From positions 1 to 50,440 of IMG/VR virus record IMGVR_UViG_3300033388_005055: a DNA stretch of 50,440 nucleotides; one strand, written 5' to 3'. This document shows positions 1 through 6,359 of the stretch, piece by piece. The position numbers and the translations under genes are program-made. The DNA is from a virus. The first letter of the stretch is position 1, and the number at the start of each line of letters is the position of its first letter. The notes below the pieces were generated by a model. That model was given only the letters and a program-made list of their open reading frames with translations. It made no database searches and was not told the DNA's origin.

Positions 1-83
1 ATGGATCTCCATATAAAAAAATGACAAACAGTATAATGAATGTGACTATGAGCTACTGTCCTTTATGTGGTGTAAAATCATGA
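1..83 (+). CDS. 3' fragment of the junction-spanning gene (complete at 50149-50409)
   Basis: This is the last part of the 86-residue protein encoded in full at 50149-50409, here only because of the 114-base overlap. It includes the C-terminal CPLCG motif and the TGA stop at 81-83. It is not an independent gene. Confidence 0.85.
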   Translation, partial: GSPYKKMTNSIMNVTMSYCPLCGVKS

Positions 84-114
84 CCTTCGCAGAAAAACTA
101 ATTGAATACCGGAA
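1..114. repeat. Terminal direct repeat, left copy (circular closure)
   Basis: These 114 bases are identical to positions 50327-50440. The right copy completes the reading frame of the gene that begins at 50149, and the left copy leads straight into the gene at 80. This is what is expected when an assembler reads once around a circular or circularly permuted molecule. A genuine short terminal repeat is possible but less likely, because the repeat cuts a gene without any visible end signal. Confidence 0.9.
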
Positions 115-265
115 AACTCGGGGGTGGAAAGATATTGTCCCTATCTCCGAATACACCGGAATTTCTAAAGAGAATCTATGGGCATGGGAAGCAGGGAGAA
201 GAATTCCTCCCGATTATGTTCAGTACTTATTATTCAGAGAATTGGATCGGGTGGGGTTGCCATGA
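80..265 (+). CDS. Small HTH-like protein (XRE-type fold suspected)
   Basis: A 61-residue protein. The ATG at 80 overlaps the stop of the preceding gene (ATGA), which favours it over an upstream start at 65. The middle segment (ISEYTGISKENLWAWEAGRR) has the spacing of an XRE/Cro helix-turn-helix: a helix, a G-I-S turn, then a recognition helix ending W-E-A-G-R, as in many phage Cro-like proteins. It overlaps the next gene by ATGA, so it belongs to the rightward early operon started at 50098. DNA binding is inferred from the motif only; a structural role is not excluded. Confidence 0.65.
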   Translation: MTFAEKLIEYRKTRGWKDIVPISEYTGISKENLWAWEAGRRIPPDYVQYLLFRELDRVGLP

Positions 266-444
266 TAGATTCAGTATTTAATTTTATTTACAAAAGAATA
301 GGTCAGAATGAATGTGTACCGTCTGAAAAGAATAAAAAAAAAGCTGAAGGTTGTTTTAATGCAATAAATGATTATGGGAAAGAACCAACCGAAACAGCCT
401 GTAAAAGATGTTGGAGAGAATTTTTGGAAGAAGGTGAATCATGA
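262..444 (+). CDS. Hypothetical protein, Cys-containing
   Basis: A 60-residue protein. I prefer ATG 262 because it overlaps the upstream stop (ATGA). Four cysteines (C-x(13)-C, then C-x2-C followed by W) could hold a metal or simply be structural. It is basic in the middle and acidic at the end. It overlaps the next ORF by ATGA and is co-transcribed with it. I recognise no family. Confidence 0.6.
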   Translation: MIDSVFNFIYKRIGQNECVPSEKNKKKAEGCFNAINDYGKEPTETACKRCWREFLEEGES

Positions 445-557
445 AAAAATCAATCACATGGAAACTGTTCACCCGTCTTAAAGGCTGGGCTGAAAAGAAA
501 AAGCATCCTGTTTTGAAAGGGATAGCGTATAGATTGAGAGGTGTGAAGATATGGTAG
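441..557 (+). CDS. 38-residue basic peptide
   Basis: ATG 441 overlaps the preceding stop (ATGA) and the frame ends at a TAG at 555-557, inside the start of the next gene. The product is strongly basic (many K/R, W at 7, 16 and 38). A GAAGG ribosome site lies just upstream. Start-stop overlaps on both sides support it as a real coupled gene. Function unknown. Confidence 0.5.
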   Translation: MKKSITWKLFTRLKGWAEKKKHPVLKGIAYRLRGVKIW

Positions 558-904
558 ATATAGATTTTATTAAGTGGATGTGTGAGAAGACTGAAGGTTT
601 TAAATTTGAACAGGGTGACTTTATTGATGATTGTTATATAAGGACTCCTGCTGGAATGGAGATTGACTTGATTGATTTTGATAATGATCTATGGAAGAAA
701 GATTATTCTCCTCATCTCCTCCAGCGAGCTATAGAAAGTGTTAATAGAACTGGTAATCATTTTATTATTCACGACTGGAATGAAATAACCGTTGAATCAA
801 AACGATACCAAGAAGGAATACAGCAATACATCTTCAAAGATAAACCAGACCAAGCCAAAGAATCAGCCCTTAAATACATCTATGAGCAGGAGAAAAAATT
901 ATGA
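551..904 (+). CDS. Hypothetical protein, paralogue of the 5739-6107 product
   Basis: A 117-residue acidic protein. Its N-terminus (DIDFIKWMCEKTEGFK) and C-terminus (ESALKYIYEQE) match those of the protein on the opposite strand at 5739-6107 almost residue for residue. Both also share a central LLQRAIE segment. The middle parts differ. The two are therefore a small paralogue family within this genome, in separate operons. No catalytic motif is visible. ATG 551 overlaps the preceding stop, and the end overlaps the next gene by ATGA. Confidence 0.75.
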   Translation: MVDIDFIKWMCEKTEGFKFEQGDFIDDCYIRTPAGMEIDLIDFDNDLWKKDYSPHLLQRAIESVNRTGNHFIIHDWNEITVESKRYQEGIQQYIFKDKPDQAKESALKYIYEQEKKL

Positions 905-1221
905 ATAAGAAGATTTATTTATCCGGCGGCATAACCGGAGTCAGAAACTATAAAAAGCATTTTGCGAAAGCTGAAAAGCTATTGATTAAAAAAGGATATG
1001 AAGTTGTCAATCCTGTGACTATGGGAGAAAAAATCGATTTCCCGAAAAATATATCCGCTAAACATCAGTATGCAGTATTCATGAAAGCTGACATAAAAGC
1101 TCTTCTTGATTGTACTCACATCTATCTTTTAAAAGAATGGCATAAATCAAACGGCTCTATGGTCGAGTGTTCTGTCGCTGTCGCTTGTGGTCTTAAAGTC
1201 GTGCATGATGGGGAGGCTTGA
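901..1221 (+). CDS. DUF4406 protein (nucleoside 2-deoxyribosyltransferase-like fold)
   Basis: A 106-residue protein that begins KKIYLSGGITGVRNYKKHF and continues with G-Y-E-V-V-N-P, the signature of DUF4406. That family is related to nucleoside 2-deoxyribosyltransferases and common in phage accessory regions. The later W-x-x-S-x-G-S-x-x-E segment (residues about 80-90) is the family's active-site-like loop with its conserved glutamate. A role in handling nucleotides or nucleotide derivatives is plausible from the fold; the substrate is unknown. An AGGAGA ribosome site precedes the ATG, which overlaps the previous stop. Confidence 0.8.
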   Translation: MNKKIYLSGGITGVRNYKKHFAKAEKLLIKKGYEVVNPVTMGEKIDFPKNISAKHQYAVFMKADIKALLDCTHIYLLKEWHKSNGSMVECSVAVACGLKVVHDGEA

Positions 1222-1222
1222 T

Positions 1223-1495
1223 GTGGAATGGATAAGCGTTGAAGATAGATTACCAGAGCCTGAAACATTGGTTTGGATAAAAAGAAAAAAAGGCTCAATA
1301 TATTTAGGCTGCAGAAATAACAAGCCGATTACAAACAATCCTGATTTTTCAAGAGATTGCCATTGGAATGGTAATGGTATTTATGAAATAGATGAAAATG
1401 TTTCATGTTGGAATGGTTTAAAATTTCGTTCTAATTTTCAAGATGGGACAGTTGAAAGCTGGATGCCACTACCACCACCACCGGAGAAATCATGA
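1223..1495 (+). CDS. DUF551 family protein
   Basis: I choose GTG 1223, because GGGGAGG lies 6 bases upstream and the product then starts V-E-W-I-S-V-E-D-R-L-P-E, the typical start of DUF551 proteins. The end (S-W-M-P-L-P-P-P-P) is also the family's usual W-x-P-L-P-x-P-P ending. The product is 90 residues. DUF551 proteins are frequent in phage early regions and have no established function. It overlaps the next gene by ATGA. Confidence 0.8.
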   Translation: MEWISVEDRLPEPETLVWIKRKKGSIYLGCRNNKPITNNPDFSRDCHWNGNGIYEIDENVSCWNGLKFRSNFQDGTVESWMPLPPPPEKS

Positions 1496-2085
1496 AACTA
1501 ACCTTCTACGACATTCTCGGGATAACCTCTGATGCTATTCCCGAAGAGATTAAAAAAGCTTTCAGGGATCTCTCGAAAACTCATCACCCTGATTCGGGTG
1601 GTGATCCGGAGGAATTCCACACAATCCTTAAAGCATATGAAACTCTTATAGATCCCCTATTGAGAGCTGAATATGATAAATACGGGACAGGTAAAGATCA
1701 AATTCTTTCCATAGCTATGACTATTTTTAAAGACATAATGAAATCTAATCCGGTTGACATCTCCTCTTCTCTTGAAAATTCCCGGATAGAAGATATGATT
1801 CAGATTGACAGGGCTATTTCAGGGCTGCAGAAAGAATCGGATAAGATAGGGGATATTATCGGGAGAATTGGAGAAGCTCCGGTCCATGATTTTATCAGGG
1901 AGTCTCTTGAGGGGGAGATGGAGGATATTAAGTTACAAGTCGAACAGTTTGAAGAGAATAAAAAATTGACTCAATCAGCTTATGAAATGTTGGGAGGGTA
2001 TAGCTTTAATATGGGAGAAGGAAGGGTGAACAGGATGATAATAACTAATCGGTTGTATTCTGATCCTGCTGAGTGGATTGTATGA
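1492..2085 (+). CDS. J-domain (DnaJ-like) protein
   Basis: A 197-residue protein with an N-terminal J domain (residues about 4-66): YDILGI start, helix II rich in K, the invariant H-P-D tripeptide in THHPDSGGD, and the A-Y-E-T-L-x-D-P-x-x-R-A-E-Y-D-K-Y-G ending. The glycine-rich and zinc regions of full DnaJ are missing. The remaining 130 residues are a charged, probably helical tail. J domains stimulate DnaK ATPase, so recruiting host Hsp70 is the natural inference; the client is unknown. It overlaps the genes on both sides. Confidence 0.85.
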   Translation: MKLTFYDILGITSDAIPEEIKKAFRDLSKTHHPDSGGDPEEFHTILKAYETLIDPLLRAEYDKYGTGKDQILSIAMTIFKDIMKSNPVDISSSLENSRIEDMIQIDRAISGLQKESDKIGDIIGRIGEAPVHDFIRESLEGEMEDIKLQVEQFEENKKLTQSAYEMLGGYSFNMGEGRVNRMIITNRLYSDPAEWIV

Positions 2086-2249
2086 CCTGCCTACACTATA
2101 TCAAAAAGACCGGGAAATGCGACATGAGAAGCTGTACATATAACAAACGGGATTCTGATGGGACTTGTATCTGTCAAGGTAAAGATTATACCGGTAGTGG
2201 GAAACAGTCAAAGGCGCAGCATGATTATATGATAAAGAGGATGATGTGA
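2082..2249 (+). CDS. 55-residue Cys-rich protein
   Basis: ATG 2082 lies within the end of the J-domain gene, and the TGA at 2247-2249 shares a base with the next ATG. The product has five cysteines at about 3, 13, 18, 29 and 31, which could form a small zinc knuckle, followed by a basic tail. Tight coupling on both sides supports translation. No family recognised. Confidence 0.6.
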   Translation: MTCLHYIKKTGKCDMRSCTYNKRDSDGTCICQGKDYTGSGKQSKAQHDYMIKRMM

Positions 2250-2482
2250 TGAACAAAAGAACAATAGATAGAAATATAAACATAGCGCTTATAAAAGCTA
2301 AAAATAAGCATCCTAATTTCCCTGAAGATATTATTCATATGGTTGCTATAATGGCTGAAGAATCCGGCGAAGCTGTCAGGGCTGCTTTACAGCTTCATTA
2401 TGAAAATGGTGATATAGAAGATCTTAAACTTGAATTGTATCAAACTGCAGCAATGTGTGTGCGAATACTAGAGAACATTTAA
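2249..2482 (+). CDS. MazG-like nucleotide pyrophosphohydrolase-like protein
   Basis: A 77-residue protein. ATG 2249 shares a base with the previous stop (TGATG). The centre carries [14 protein letters not shown] and later [10 protein letters not shown], which resemble the E-E-x-x-E and E-L-x-D/Q metal-binding helices of MazG/all-alpha NTP pyrophosphatases. The usual aspartate in the second motif is replaced by Tyr-Gln, so activity is uncertain. MazG-like proteins hydrolyse non-canonical NTPs or alarmones. It is the last gene of the early operon, ahead of a terminator. Confidence 0.55.
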   Translation: MNKRTIDRNINIALIKAKNKHPNFPEDIIHMVAIMAEESGEAVRAALQLHYENGDIEDLKLELYQTAAMCVRILENI

Positions 2483-2546
2483 AAGCCTCCCCACCTGCAT
2501 CCTTGTAATGCGCGCCATCTTACTGGTGACAGGGAGGCGGGTTTTT
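2481..2546. terminator. Bidirectional terminator between convergent operons
   Basis: GCCTCCC (2485-2491) pairs with GGGAGGC (2532-2538), extended by CACC/GGTG inside. AAAA precedes and GGG-TTTTT follows, so T-runs exist in both directions. It separates the plus early operon from the minus lysis operon. Confidence 0.7.
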
Positions 2547-2889
2547 AATCCAACAACTTAAGTTTCTCGATCGCTTCATTAATATCATCAACAGCTTTTC
2601 TATACTGATCAATATAAATCTGATATTCTTCTGGAGTGATTAACTTAACCGTTTTCCTGAAATATTGTCCCCAGGCTTTTAACCTGAAAACATCAATCAT
2701 CAATAAATATTCATTGACTGTGATCGGGTCCACATCTTCTAATTGAGACGGCTCCGGCATTGGTGATATTGTCGGCGGTTCTGGATCTACATAAATAATA
2801 ACCGGATCTGAAACACAACTAACTATACTAATTAGACTGATAAATATCACGGACACGAGTAGAAATCTTTTTAAGTTCTTTTTTAACAC
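2545..2889 (-). CDS. o-spanin-like outer-membrane lipoprotein (Rz1-type)
   Basis: A 114-residue protein starting at a GTG at 2889, with AGGGG about 10 bases upstream. A basic N-terminus, a hydrophobic stretch (about 9-25) and the lipobox I-V-S-C give a lipoprotein signal. After the cysteine come a proline-rich region and a helical tail. Its first 62 bases overlap the end of the i-spanin-like gene in another frame, the architecture of Rz/Rz1 pairs. Spanins fuse inner and outer membranes in the last lysis step. It is longer than lambda Rz1 but within the range of two-component spanins. Confidence 0.75.
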   Translation of the reverse strand: MLKKNLKRFLLVSVIFISLISIVSCVSDPVIIYVDPEPPTISPMPEPSQLEDVDPITVNEYLLMIDVFRLKAWGQYFRKTVKLITPEEYQIYIDQYRKAVDDINEAIEKLKLLD

Positions 2890-3157
2890 TCTGTTTTCCC
2901 CTTGCTTTTTCTAAGATATCAACTGAATCATTCATTTTTTTGACAATCTCATTATCTTCAGATTGAAATTGTAACATAGATTCAACCTGCTGTCGTTTTT
3001 CCTGGGATCTGCGGATCTCGTTAGCTAGTGCGATCTGTTCTGCTTTAAGATCTTCTTCGAGAGTTTCTATTTTTTTCTTTTTAAAATAGTTGATAGCTAC
3101 CTGTATTCCGTTGGTGACAATTCCAAGAATGATAGAAATTATTAGGGCTTGGATCAT
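2828..3157 (-). CDS. i-spanin-like inner-membrane protein (Rz-type)
   Basis: A 109-residue protein with one N-terminal transmembrane helix (about residues 2-24) followed by a long charged coiled coil, the expected design of an inner-membrane spanin. Its start overlaps the stop of the upstream holin-like gene (ATGA) and its end overlaps the lipoprotein gene in another frame. Position downstream of endolysin and holin candidates supports the call. No sequence identity to lambda Rz is claimed. Confidence 0.75.
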   Translation of the reverse strand: MIQALIISIILGIVTNGIQVAINYFKKKKIETLEEDLKAEQIALANEIRRSQEKRQQVESMLQFQSEDNEIVKKMNDSVDILEKARGKQSVKKELKKISTRVRDIYQSN

Positions 3158-3381
3158 GATTTTTTACCTAAAAATTCGAATACACCAACTCCGAGAAGTC
3201 CACCACCGACTATCAATATGGTTTTAAAGCAATCTTTAGCTGTTTCAGGATCTTTTATCACTACAAACATGGCAGTCACGCCTAGAGCCAACAAAGCTAC
3301 AAGTCCTATTCCTGATACAATAAATCCAGCGACTCTTTTACTTGATGGATTCCCGTCTTTATCTTCTAATAGTTTACTCAT
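3154..3381 (-). CDS. Holin-like membrane protein A
   Basis: A 75-residue protein. ATG 3381 is preceded by GGAAGGAT. There are two hydrophobic helices (about residues 18-40 and 52-70) separated by a short charged loop, and a K-K-S end. This topology and its place between endolysin and spanins suit a class II holin or an antiholin. Which of the two adjacent membrane proteins times lysis cannot be read from sequence. Confidence 0.65.
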   Translation of the reverse strand: MSKLLEDKDGNPSSKRVAGFIVSGIGLVALLALGVTAMFVVIKDPETAKDCFKTILIVGGGLLGVGVFEFLGKKS

Positions 3382-3382
3382 A

Positions 3383-3568
3383 TCATCCTTCCTTTTTAAA
3401 CATTCCTGATATTGCATGACTTAGAATACCCAATAAGATACCGACAAACATATATATGACATCCCCGTTCCCGTCTGGGATAGACTGAAAAAATAAACCT
3501 GTCATTGTCCCGGCAAGGAATAAGAGAAGACCTATTATAATAGTCAATTTCATGCTGTTAATTTTCAT
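3383..3568 (-). CDS. Holin-like membrane protein B
   Basis: A 61-residue protein. ATG 3568 shares a base with the endolysin stop (TGATG). Two transmembrane helices (about 7-27 and 36-55) flank a short polar segment, and the end is K-K-E-G. Size, basic tail and coupling to the endolysin fit a class II holin. It may form a holin-antiholin pair with the next gene. Confidence 0.65.
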   Translation of the reverse strand: MKINSMKLTIIIGLLLFLAGTMTGLFFQSIPDGNGDVIYMFVGILLGILSHAISGMFKKEG

Positions 3569-3999
3569 CAAATATCCTTGATCTGAAAATGACAAGGATC
3601 CCAACCATCTTTAAGATTTCCGTCTCCATTCCAATCTGCACCGCCAGTAATTGGAATATTCATTCTATTGCAATATGCCATAAATGCACCTGCAAGATAT
3701 AAGCAGTTTTCACGGTTCCACGATCTCTTCTTATTTATCCATGGGACTAAGTCAACGGCCAATCCTGTCTGATGATATGATTTTTTGTCATACCCGTCAC
3801 ATTTAGAATTCCCTTTTAAAAATAATTCATTCTGCATTTCTGCCGATCTATACCCACCATTCTCTATGACACAAAAATCCATAGGGGTATCGTTGATAAA
3901 ATCTTTTACAGCCTGTACTAATATTCTGGATGATTTTTTACCAGTAATCAGAATAGATTCGAGATTTTCAGTTGTATTTTTACCTAATTTATATTTCAT
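3568..3999 (-). CDS. M15-type peptidase endolysin
   Basis: A 143-residue protein. I prefer ATG 3999 (AAGGAG 9 bases upstream) to the ATG at 4008, which touches the ribosome site. The zinc-ligand pattern of M15 D-Ala/L-Ala-D-Glu peptidases is present: S-Y-H-Q-T-G-L-A-V-D (His about 76, Asp about 83) and W-D-P-C-H-F-Q-I (His about 137), with an upstream G-Y-R-S. It should cut peptide bridges of peptidoglycan during lysis. It lacks a signal peptide, so release through a holin is expected, and two candidates lie directly downstream. Confidence 0.9.
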   Translation of the reverse strand: MKYKLGKNTTENLESILITGKKSSRILVQAVKDFINDTPMDFCVIENGGYRSAEMQNELFLKGNSKCDGYDKKSYHQTGLAVDLVPWINKKRSWNRENCLYLAGAFMAYCNRMNIPITGGADWNGDGNLKDGWDPCHFQIKDI

Positions 4000-4012
4000 T
4001 ACCGACATCTCC

Positions 4013-4378
4013 TTAATTCTTATTTTTCAACATATGTTTAAGAATTTCTTTAACATCTGTTTTAATTTCTGTTATGGAATTGTCTTGTGATTTCATATGT
4101 TCTTCTATTTTCTTAATATCACCGTCAAGTCTTAGGTCTTGTTTTTCCAAATCAGACACCTTTTTCTCAAGGTCTTTGACTGCCCCGACTGGGACATGAC
4201 ATCGTGAATGCATGTTTTCTATATCTTCTTTTATTTCTTCCATAATATGTGAATGTCTTTTTATTTTTGTATCGAGCTTGTTAATCCACATTGTAAGTTT
4301 CACGGAGATAGCTCCGAATAAAATAAATAATCCTACCGCTGGACCAAACTCTTTAATTATCATTAGAAAATCATACAT
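4013..4378 (-). CDS. Membrane-anchored coiled-coil protein of the lysis operon
   Basis: A 121-residue protein. The N-terminus has one transmembrane helix (about residues 9-32); the rest is a charged coiled coil with many E/K heptads. GAGGTCAG precedes the ATG. It is the first gene of the lysis operon, just upstream of the endolysin. It resembles small holin-associated or XhlA-like proteins (hydrophilic coil plus membrane helix), although here the helix is N-terminal. Function not certain. Confidence 0.6.
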   Translation of the reverse strand: MYDFLMIIKEFGPAVGLFILFGAISVKLTMWINKLDTKIKRHSHIMEEIKEDIENMHSRCHVPVGAVKDLEKKVSDLEKQDLRLDGDIKKIEEHMKSQDNSITEIKTDVKEILKHMLKNKN

Positions 4379-4451
4379 TCTGACCTCACTGTTTTCTTAT
4401 CGATATGTATAATTTTAAGCTTATATCTTATTTTGTGCTATATCCTATTTC

Positions 4452-4481
4452 TTGCAAGTAATAACTCTTTCGGGTTATACT
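4452..4481 (+). promoter_or_regulatory. Promoter with operator-like dyad
   Basis: TTGCAA (4452-4457), an 18-base spacer and TATACT (4476-4481) form a sigma70-type promoter. The dyad ATAAC...GTTAT (4461-4478) fills the spacer and touches the -10 box. It drives the two-gene unit at 4519-5641, divergent from the lysis cassette. Confidence 0.55.
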
Positions 4482-4518
4482 TGTCTTGTCGGTAGGTAAA
4501 ATACAAGAAGAGGGATAT

Positions 4519-4860
4519 ATGTTAGATAAAGCAGAAAAGTTTTTAATAGTCAGAATAGGAGAAAGACATCCTGAGATACCTAGATCATTAAGAATGAAAT
4601 GGGCTATGAATTATAACCTTGAGAAAGAAAATGAGCATATTTTTAATTCAGATATGTATGATTGTGAAGAAGATAGAGCAATCTCAATGTTTGAAGGGAT
4701 GCCAGAAGCTGAATTGAAAACTATTTCTCTACTCATGTATAAACACCGTGCCGACAAACACGGAGGAGATCATGAAAAACGTATTACAGAACTGGAAGCA
4801 GAGATTTCAGGAGATTCGGAATTACTGGAAATTTCCACAATGGACTGGTGGGTACCGTAA
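4519..4860 (+). CDS. Hypothetical acidic protein
   Basis: A 113-residue protein. ATG 4519 has AAGAGGG at a good distance, better than the upstream start at 4486. It is acidic and helical, with no recognised motif; the segment E-R-H-P-E-I-P faintly recalls the start of the 2249-2482 product. The next gene begins 89 bases inside it in another frame, an unusually long overlap for this genome. Either both are real and translationally coupled, or this one ends in a shared region. Function unknown. Confidence 0.55.
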   Translation: MLDKAEKFLIVRIGERHPEIPRSLRMKWAMNYNLEKENEHIFNSDMYDCEEDRAISMFEGMPEAELKTISLLMYKHRADKHGGDHEKRITELEAEISGDSELLEISTMDWWVP

Positions 4861-5641
4861 TATAAAATATTTAAACATATCGGTTTTTTTTACGATTTGC
4901 GTATTTGGGGCTCTGGAAAAATTAAAATCTTCTGGGGATCCTCAAGTCGCAATTACGTTTTGCGTACCATTTATCATTCTTATATTGTTAAATATTTTTA
5001 TAAATCATTCATTTATAGATAGATTATCAAATATTATTTTAACTGTTCTTACTGTATTACTTGTACCATACGGAAATATGACGGGGCTTTTATTCTTTAT
5101 ATTCATCCTATTCTCAATAAAAGATAAAGTTGATTATTACACTTATGGAACGATTCTTTTAATAAGTGTCGTTATTTCTGGATTAAAACAGAATGTATCT
5201 GTAATCCAAATAGTTGTAATATTGATTGGATATTCATTTTTAGTAGGAAAATATATTTTTACAATCCACAAACCCACCACCGAACTAAAAGCCCTACTTC
5301 AATTCAAAGATTCAATAATATCCAATCTTACTACTAAACTTGAGATCCTGGGTGCTCCTGAGTTTTTAACTGATGACCAATTATTAAATAAATATCACTG
5401 GCTTGAATACTCCGGTGAAGATCTATACAGGAAAATTAAAGATATCAGGGATATGGGAAACGGCTTTTCAAATCAGGAATTAGCATATAGGAACGGAGTT
5501 GAACCGGATACTCAGAGTAAAAACTTGAAAAGATTAAAAAAAGAAATAGGCAGGGAAACGGGGATTGATATATTAAACAACACCCATTTAGTAAAGATAT
5601 GCATAGAATTAGGTATTATACAGGCAAGTATTAGACCGTAG
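4772..5641 (+). CDS. Multi-pass membrane protein with LuxR/GerE-like C-terminal HTH
   Basis: A 289-residue protein. ATG 4772 is preceded by GGAGGAG. Residues about 30-170 hold five to six hydrophobic helices with short loops. Residues about 175-225 form a soluble linker. The last 55 residues read G-F-S-N-Q-E-L-A-x(4)-V-x(3)-T-x(3)-N-L-x-R-L-K-K-E-I-G and end H-L-V-K-I-C-I-E-L-G-I-I, which matches the helix order and hydrophobic positions of GerE/LuxR DNA-binding domains (including the final A-x-x-L-G-L-I motif). A membrane-tethered transcription regulator encoded by a phage is unusual. It is transcribed divergently from the lysis cassette by a promoter with a dyad. The HTH call rests on pattern only. 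Confidence 0.65.
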   Translation: MKNVLQNWKQRFQEIRNYWKFPQWTGGYRNIKYLNISVFFTICVFGALEKLKSSGDPQVAITFCVPFIILILLNIFINHSFIDRLSNIILTVLTVLLVPYGNMTGLLFFIFILFSIKDKVDYYTYGTILLISVVISGLKQNVSVIQIVVILIGYSFLVGKYIFTIHKPTTELKALLQFKDSIISNLTTKLEILGAPEFLTDDQLLNKYHWLEYSGEDLYRKIKDIRDMGNGFSNQELAYRNGVEPDTQSKNLKRLKKEIGRETGIDILNNTHLVKICIELGIIQASIRP

Positions 5642-5738
5642 GGATAATAAAGCTAATTAGTAAACTATACTATAATCAACTTATCGACAGCCCCCAACCC
5701 GTGATGTGATCGGGGAAGGGGTTATTTTTATTAGATTT

Positions 5739-6107
5739 TCATTTTGTTTCTTGATCATAAATGTATTTGAGGGCTGATTCTTTTGAATTATCAATTTCTT
5801 TAGATGATGCATGTAGATTACCATCTGAATCATTATAATCGAATATTTCAATATCTTTCCCTGTATCAACATTATGAATACATACAGAATACGGGTTTAT
5901 TTGAATGAAATAACACGTATCATCACTTTGGTTTATTTCCTCAATAGCTCGCTGAAGGAGGAAGGATTCTTGCATTTCATAGAAAGGAGAATCTTTTCTA
6001 ATCCATATACCCTTGAATGTTAGGTAATATTCACCGTCGTGCATTAACTCATATTTAAAATGTTCTGTTTTTGAGCACTTCCACTTAATAAAATTTATAT
6101 CACTCAC
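5739..6107 (-). CDS. Hypothetical protein, paralogue of the 551-904 product
   Basis: A 122-residue acidic protein sharing both ends (INFIKWKCSKTEHFK and ESALKYIYDQE) and a central LLQRAIEE with the 551-904 protein; the middle third has diverged. It is the last gene of a minus-strand accessory operon, and its ATG overlaps the preceding stop (ATGA). Function unknown. The two copies lie in oppositely oriented operons. Confidence 0.75.
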   Translation of the reverse strand: MSDINFIKWKCSKTEHFKYELMHDGEYYLTFKGIWIRKDSPFYEMQESFLLQRAIEEINQSDDTCYFIQINPYSVCIHNVDTGKDIEIFDYNDSDGNLHASSKEIDNSKESALKYIYDQETK

Positions 6108-6262
6108 AAAAAAGCCTCAAGCATCCCAGAAATAACCATAAAAACTACAAGCAGAGCCCCGAACATAATACATCCGTAAACAATCATCTCACTATCCTGA
6201 TGATTCTGATCTCTTCTAGTACCGCCCCTCTTCAAGTCTTCTTTCAAATATTTCCATTTCAT
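6104..6262 (-). CDS. Small single-pass membrane protein
   Basis: A 52-residue protein. ATG 6262 has a strong AGGAGG 7 bases upstream. The first 24 residues are basic and hydrophilic; about residues 26-50 form one transmembrane helix. Its 5' end overlaps the previous ORF by 47 bases in another frame. Function unknown. Confidence 0.6.
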   Translation of the reverse strand: MKWKYLKEDLKRGGTRRDQNHQDSEMIVYGCIMFGALLVVFMVISGMLEAFL

Positions 6263-6359
6263 CGGTTTCCTCCTGTTCTTCAATTTCCCCATTATATTCC
6301 TTAAACTCTTCACAGCATCCGCACCCGTTGCAGTCTGAGCATTGGTAAGAGTGGCTCAT
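6216..6359 (-). CDS. 47-residue Cys-rich acidic protein
   Basis: ATG 6359 overlaps the upstream stop (ATGA). The N-terminus has C-x2-C-x2-C-x-C-C clustered within residues 7-16, then a glutamate-rich tail. It may bind metal. The 3' end overlaps the next gene's start by 47 bases, yet both have good translation signals. Function unknown. Confidence 0.5.
   Translation of the reverse strand: MSHSYQCSDCNGCGCCEEFKEYNGEIEEQEETDEMEIFERRLEEGRY

Noticed and set aside
1-114. True terminal redundancy of a linear virion DNA
   Set aside because: Genes run straight through the junction and the repeat is of short assembly-overlap size; without read depth I prefer circular closure.
2101-2283. Minus-strand ORFs such as 2101-2283, 12643-12849, 30852-31151 and 16342-16782
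   Set aside because: They are shadows of well-supported genes, with no ribosome site or recognisable motifs.
5684-5735. C-rich and G-rich tracts at the convergent end near 5700, possible terminator
   Set aside because: Pairing is imperfect and the loop is long, so I cannot draw a confident stem.
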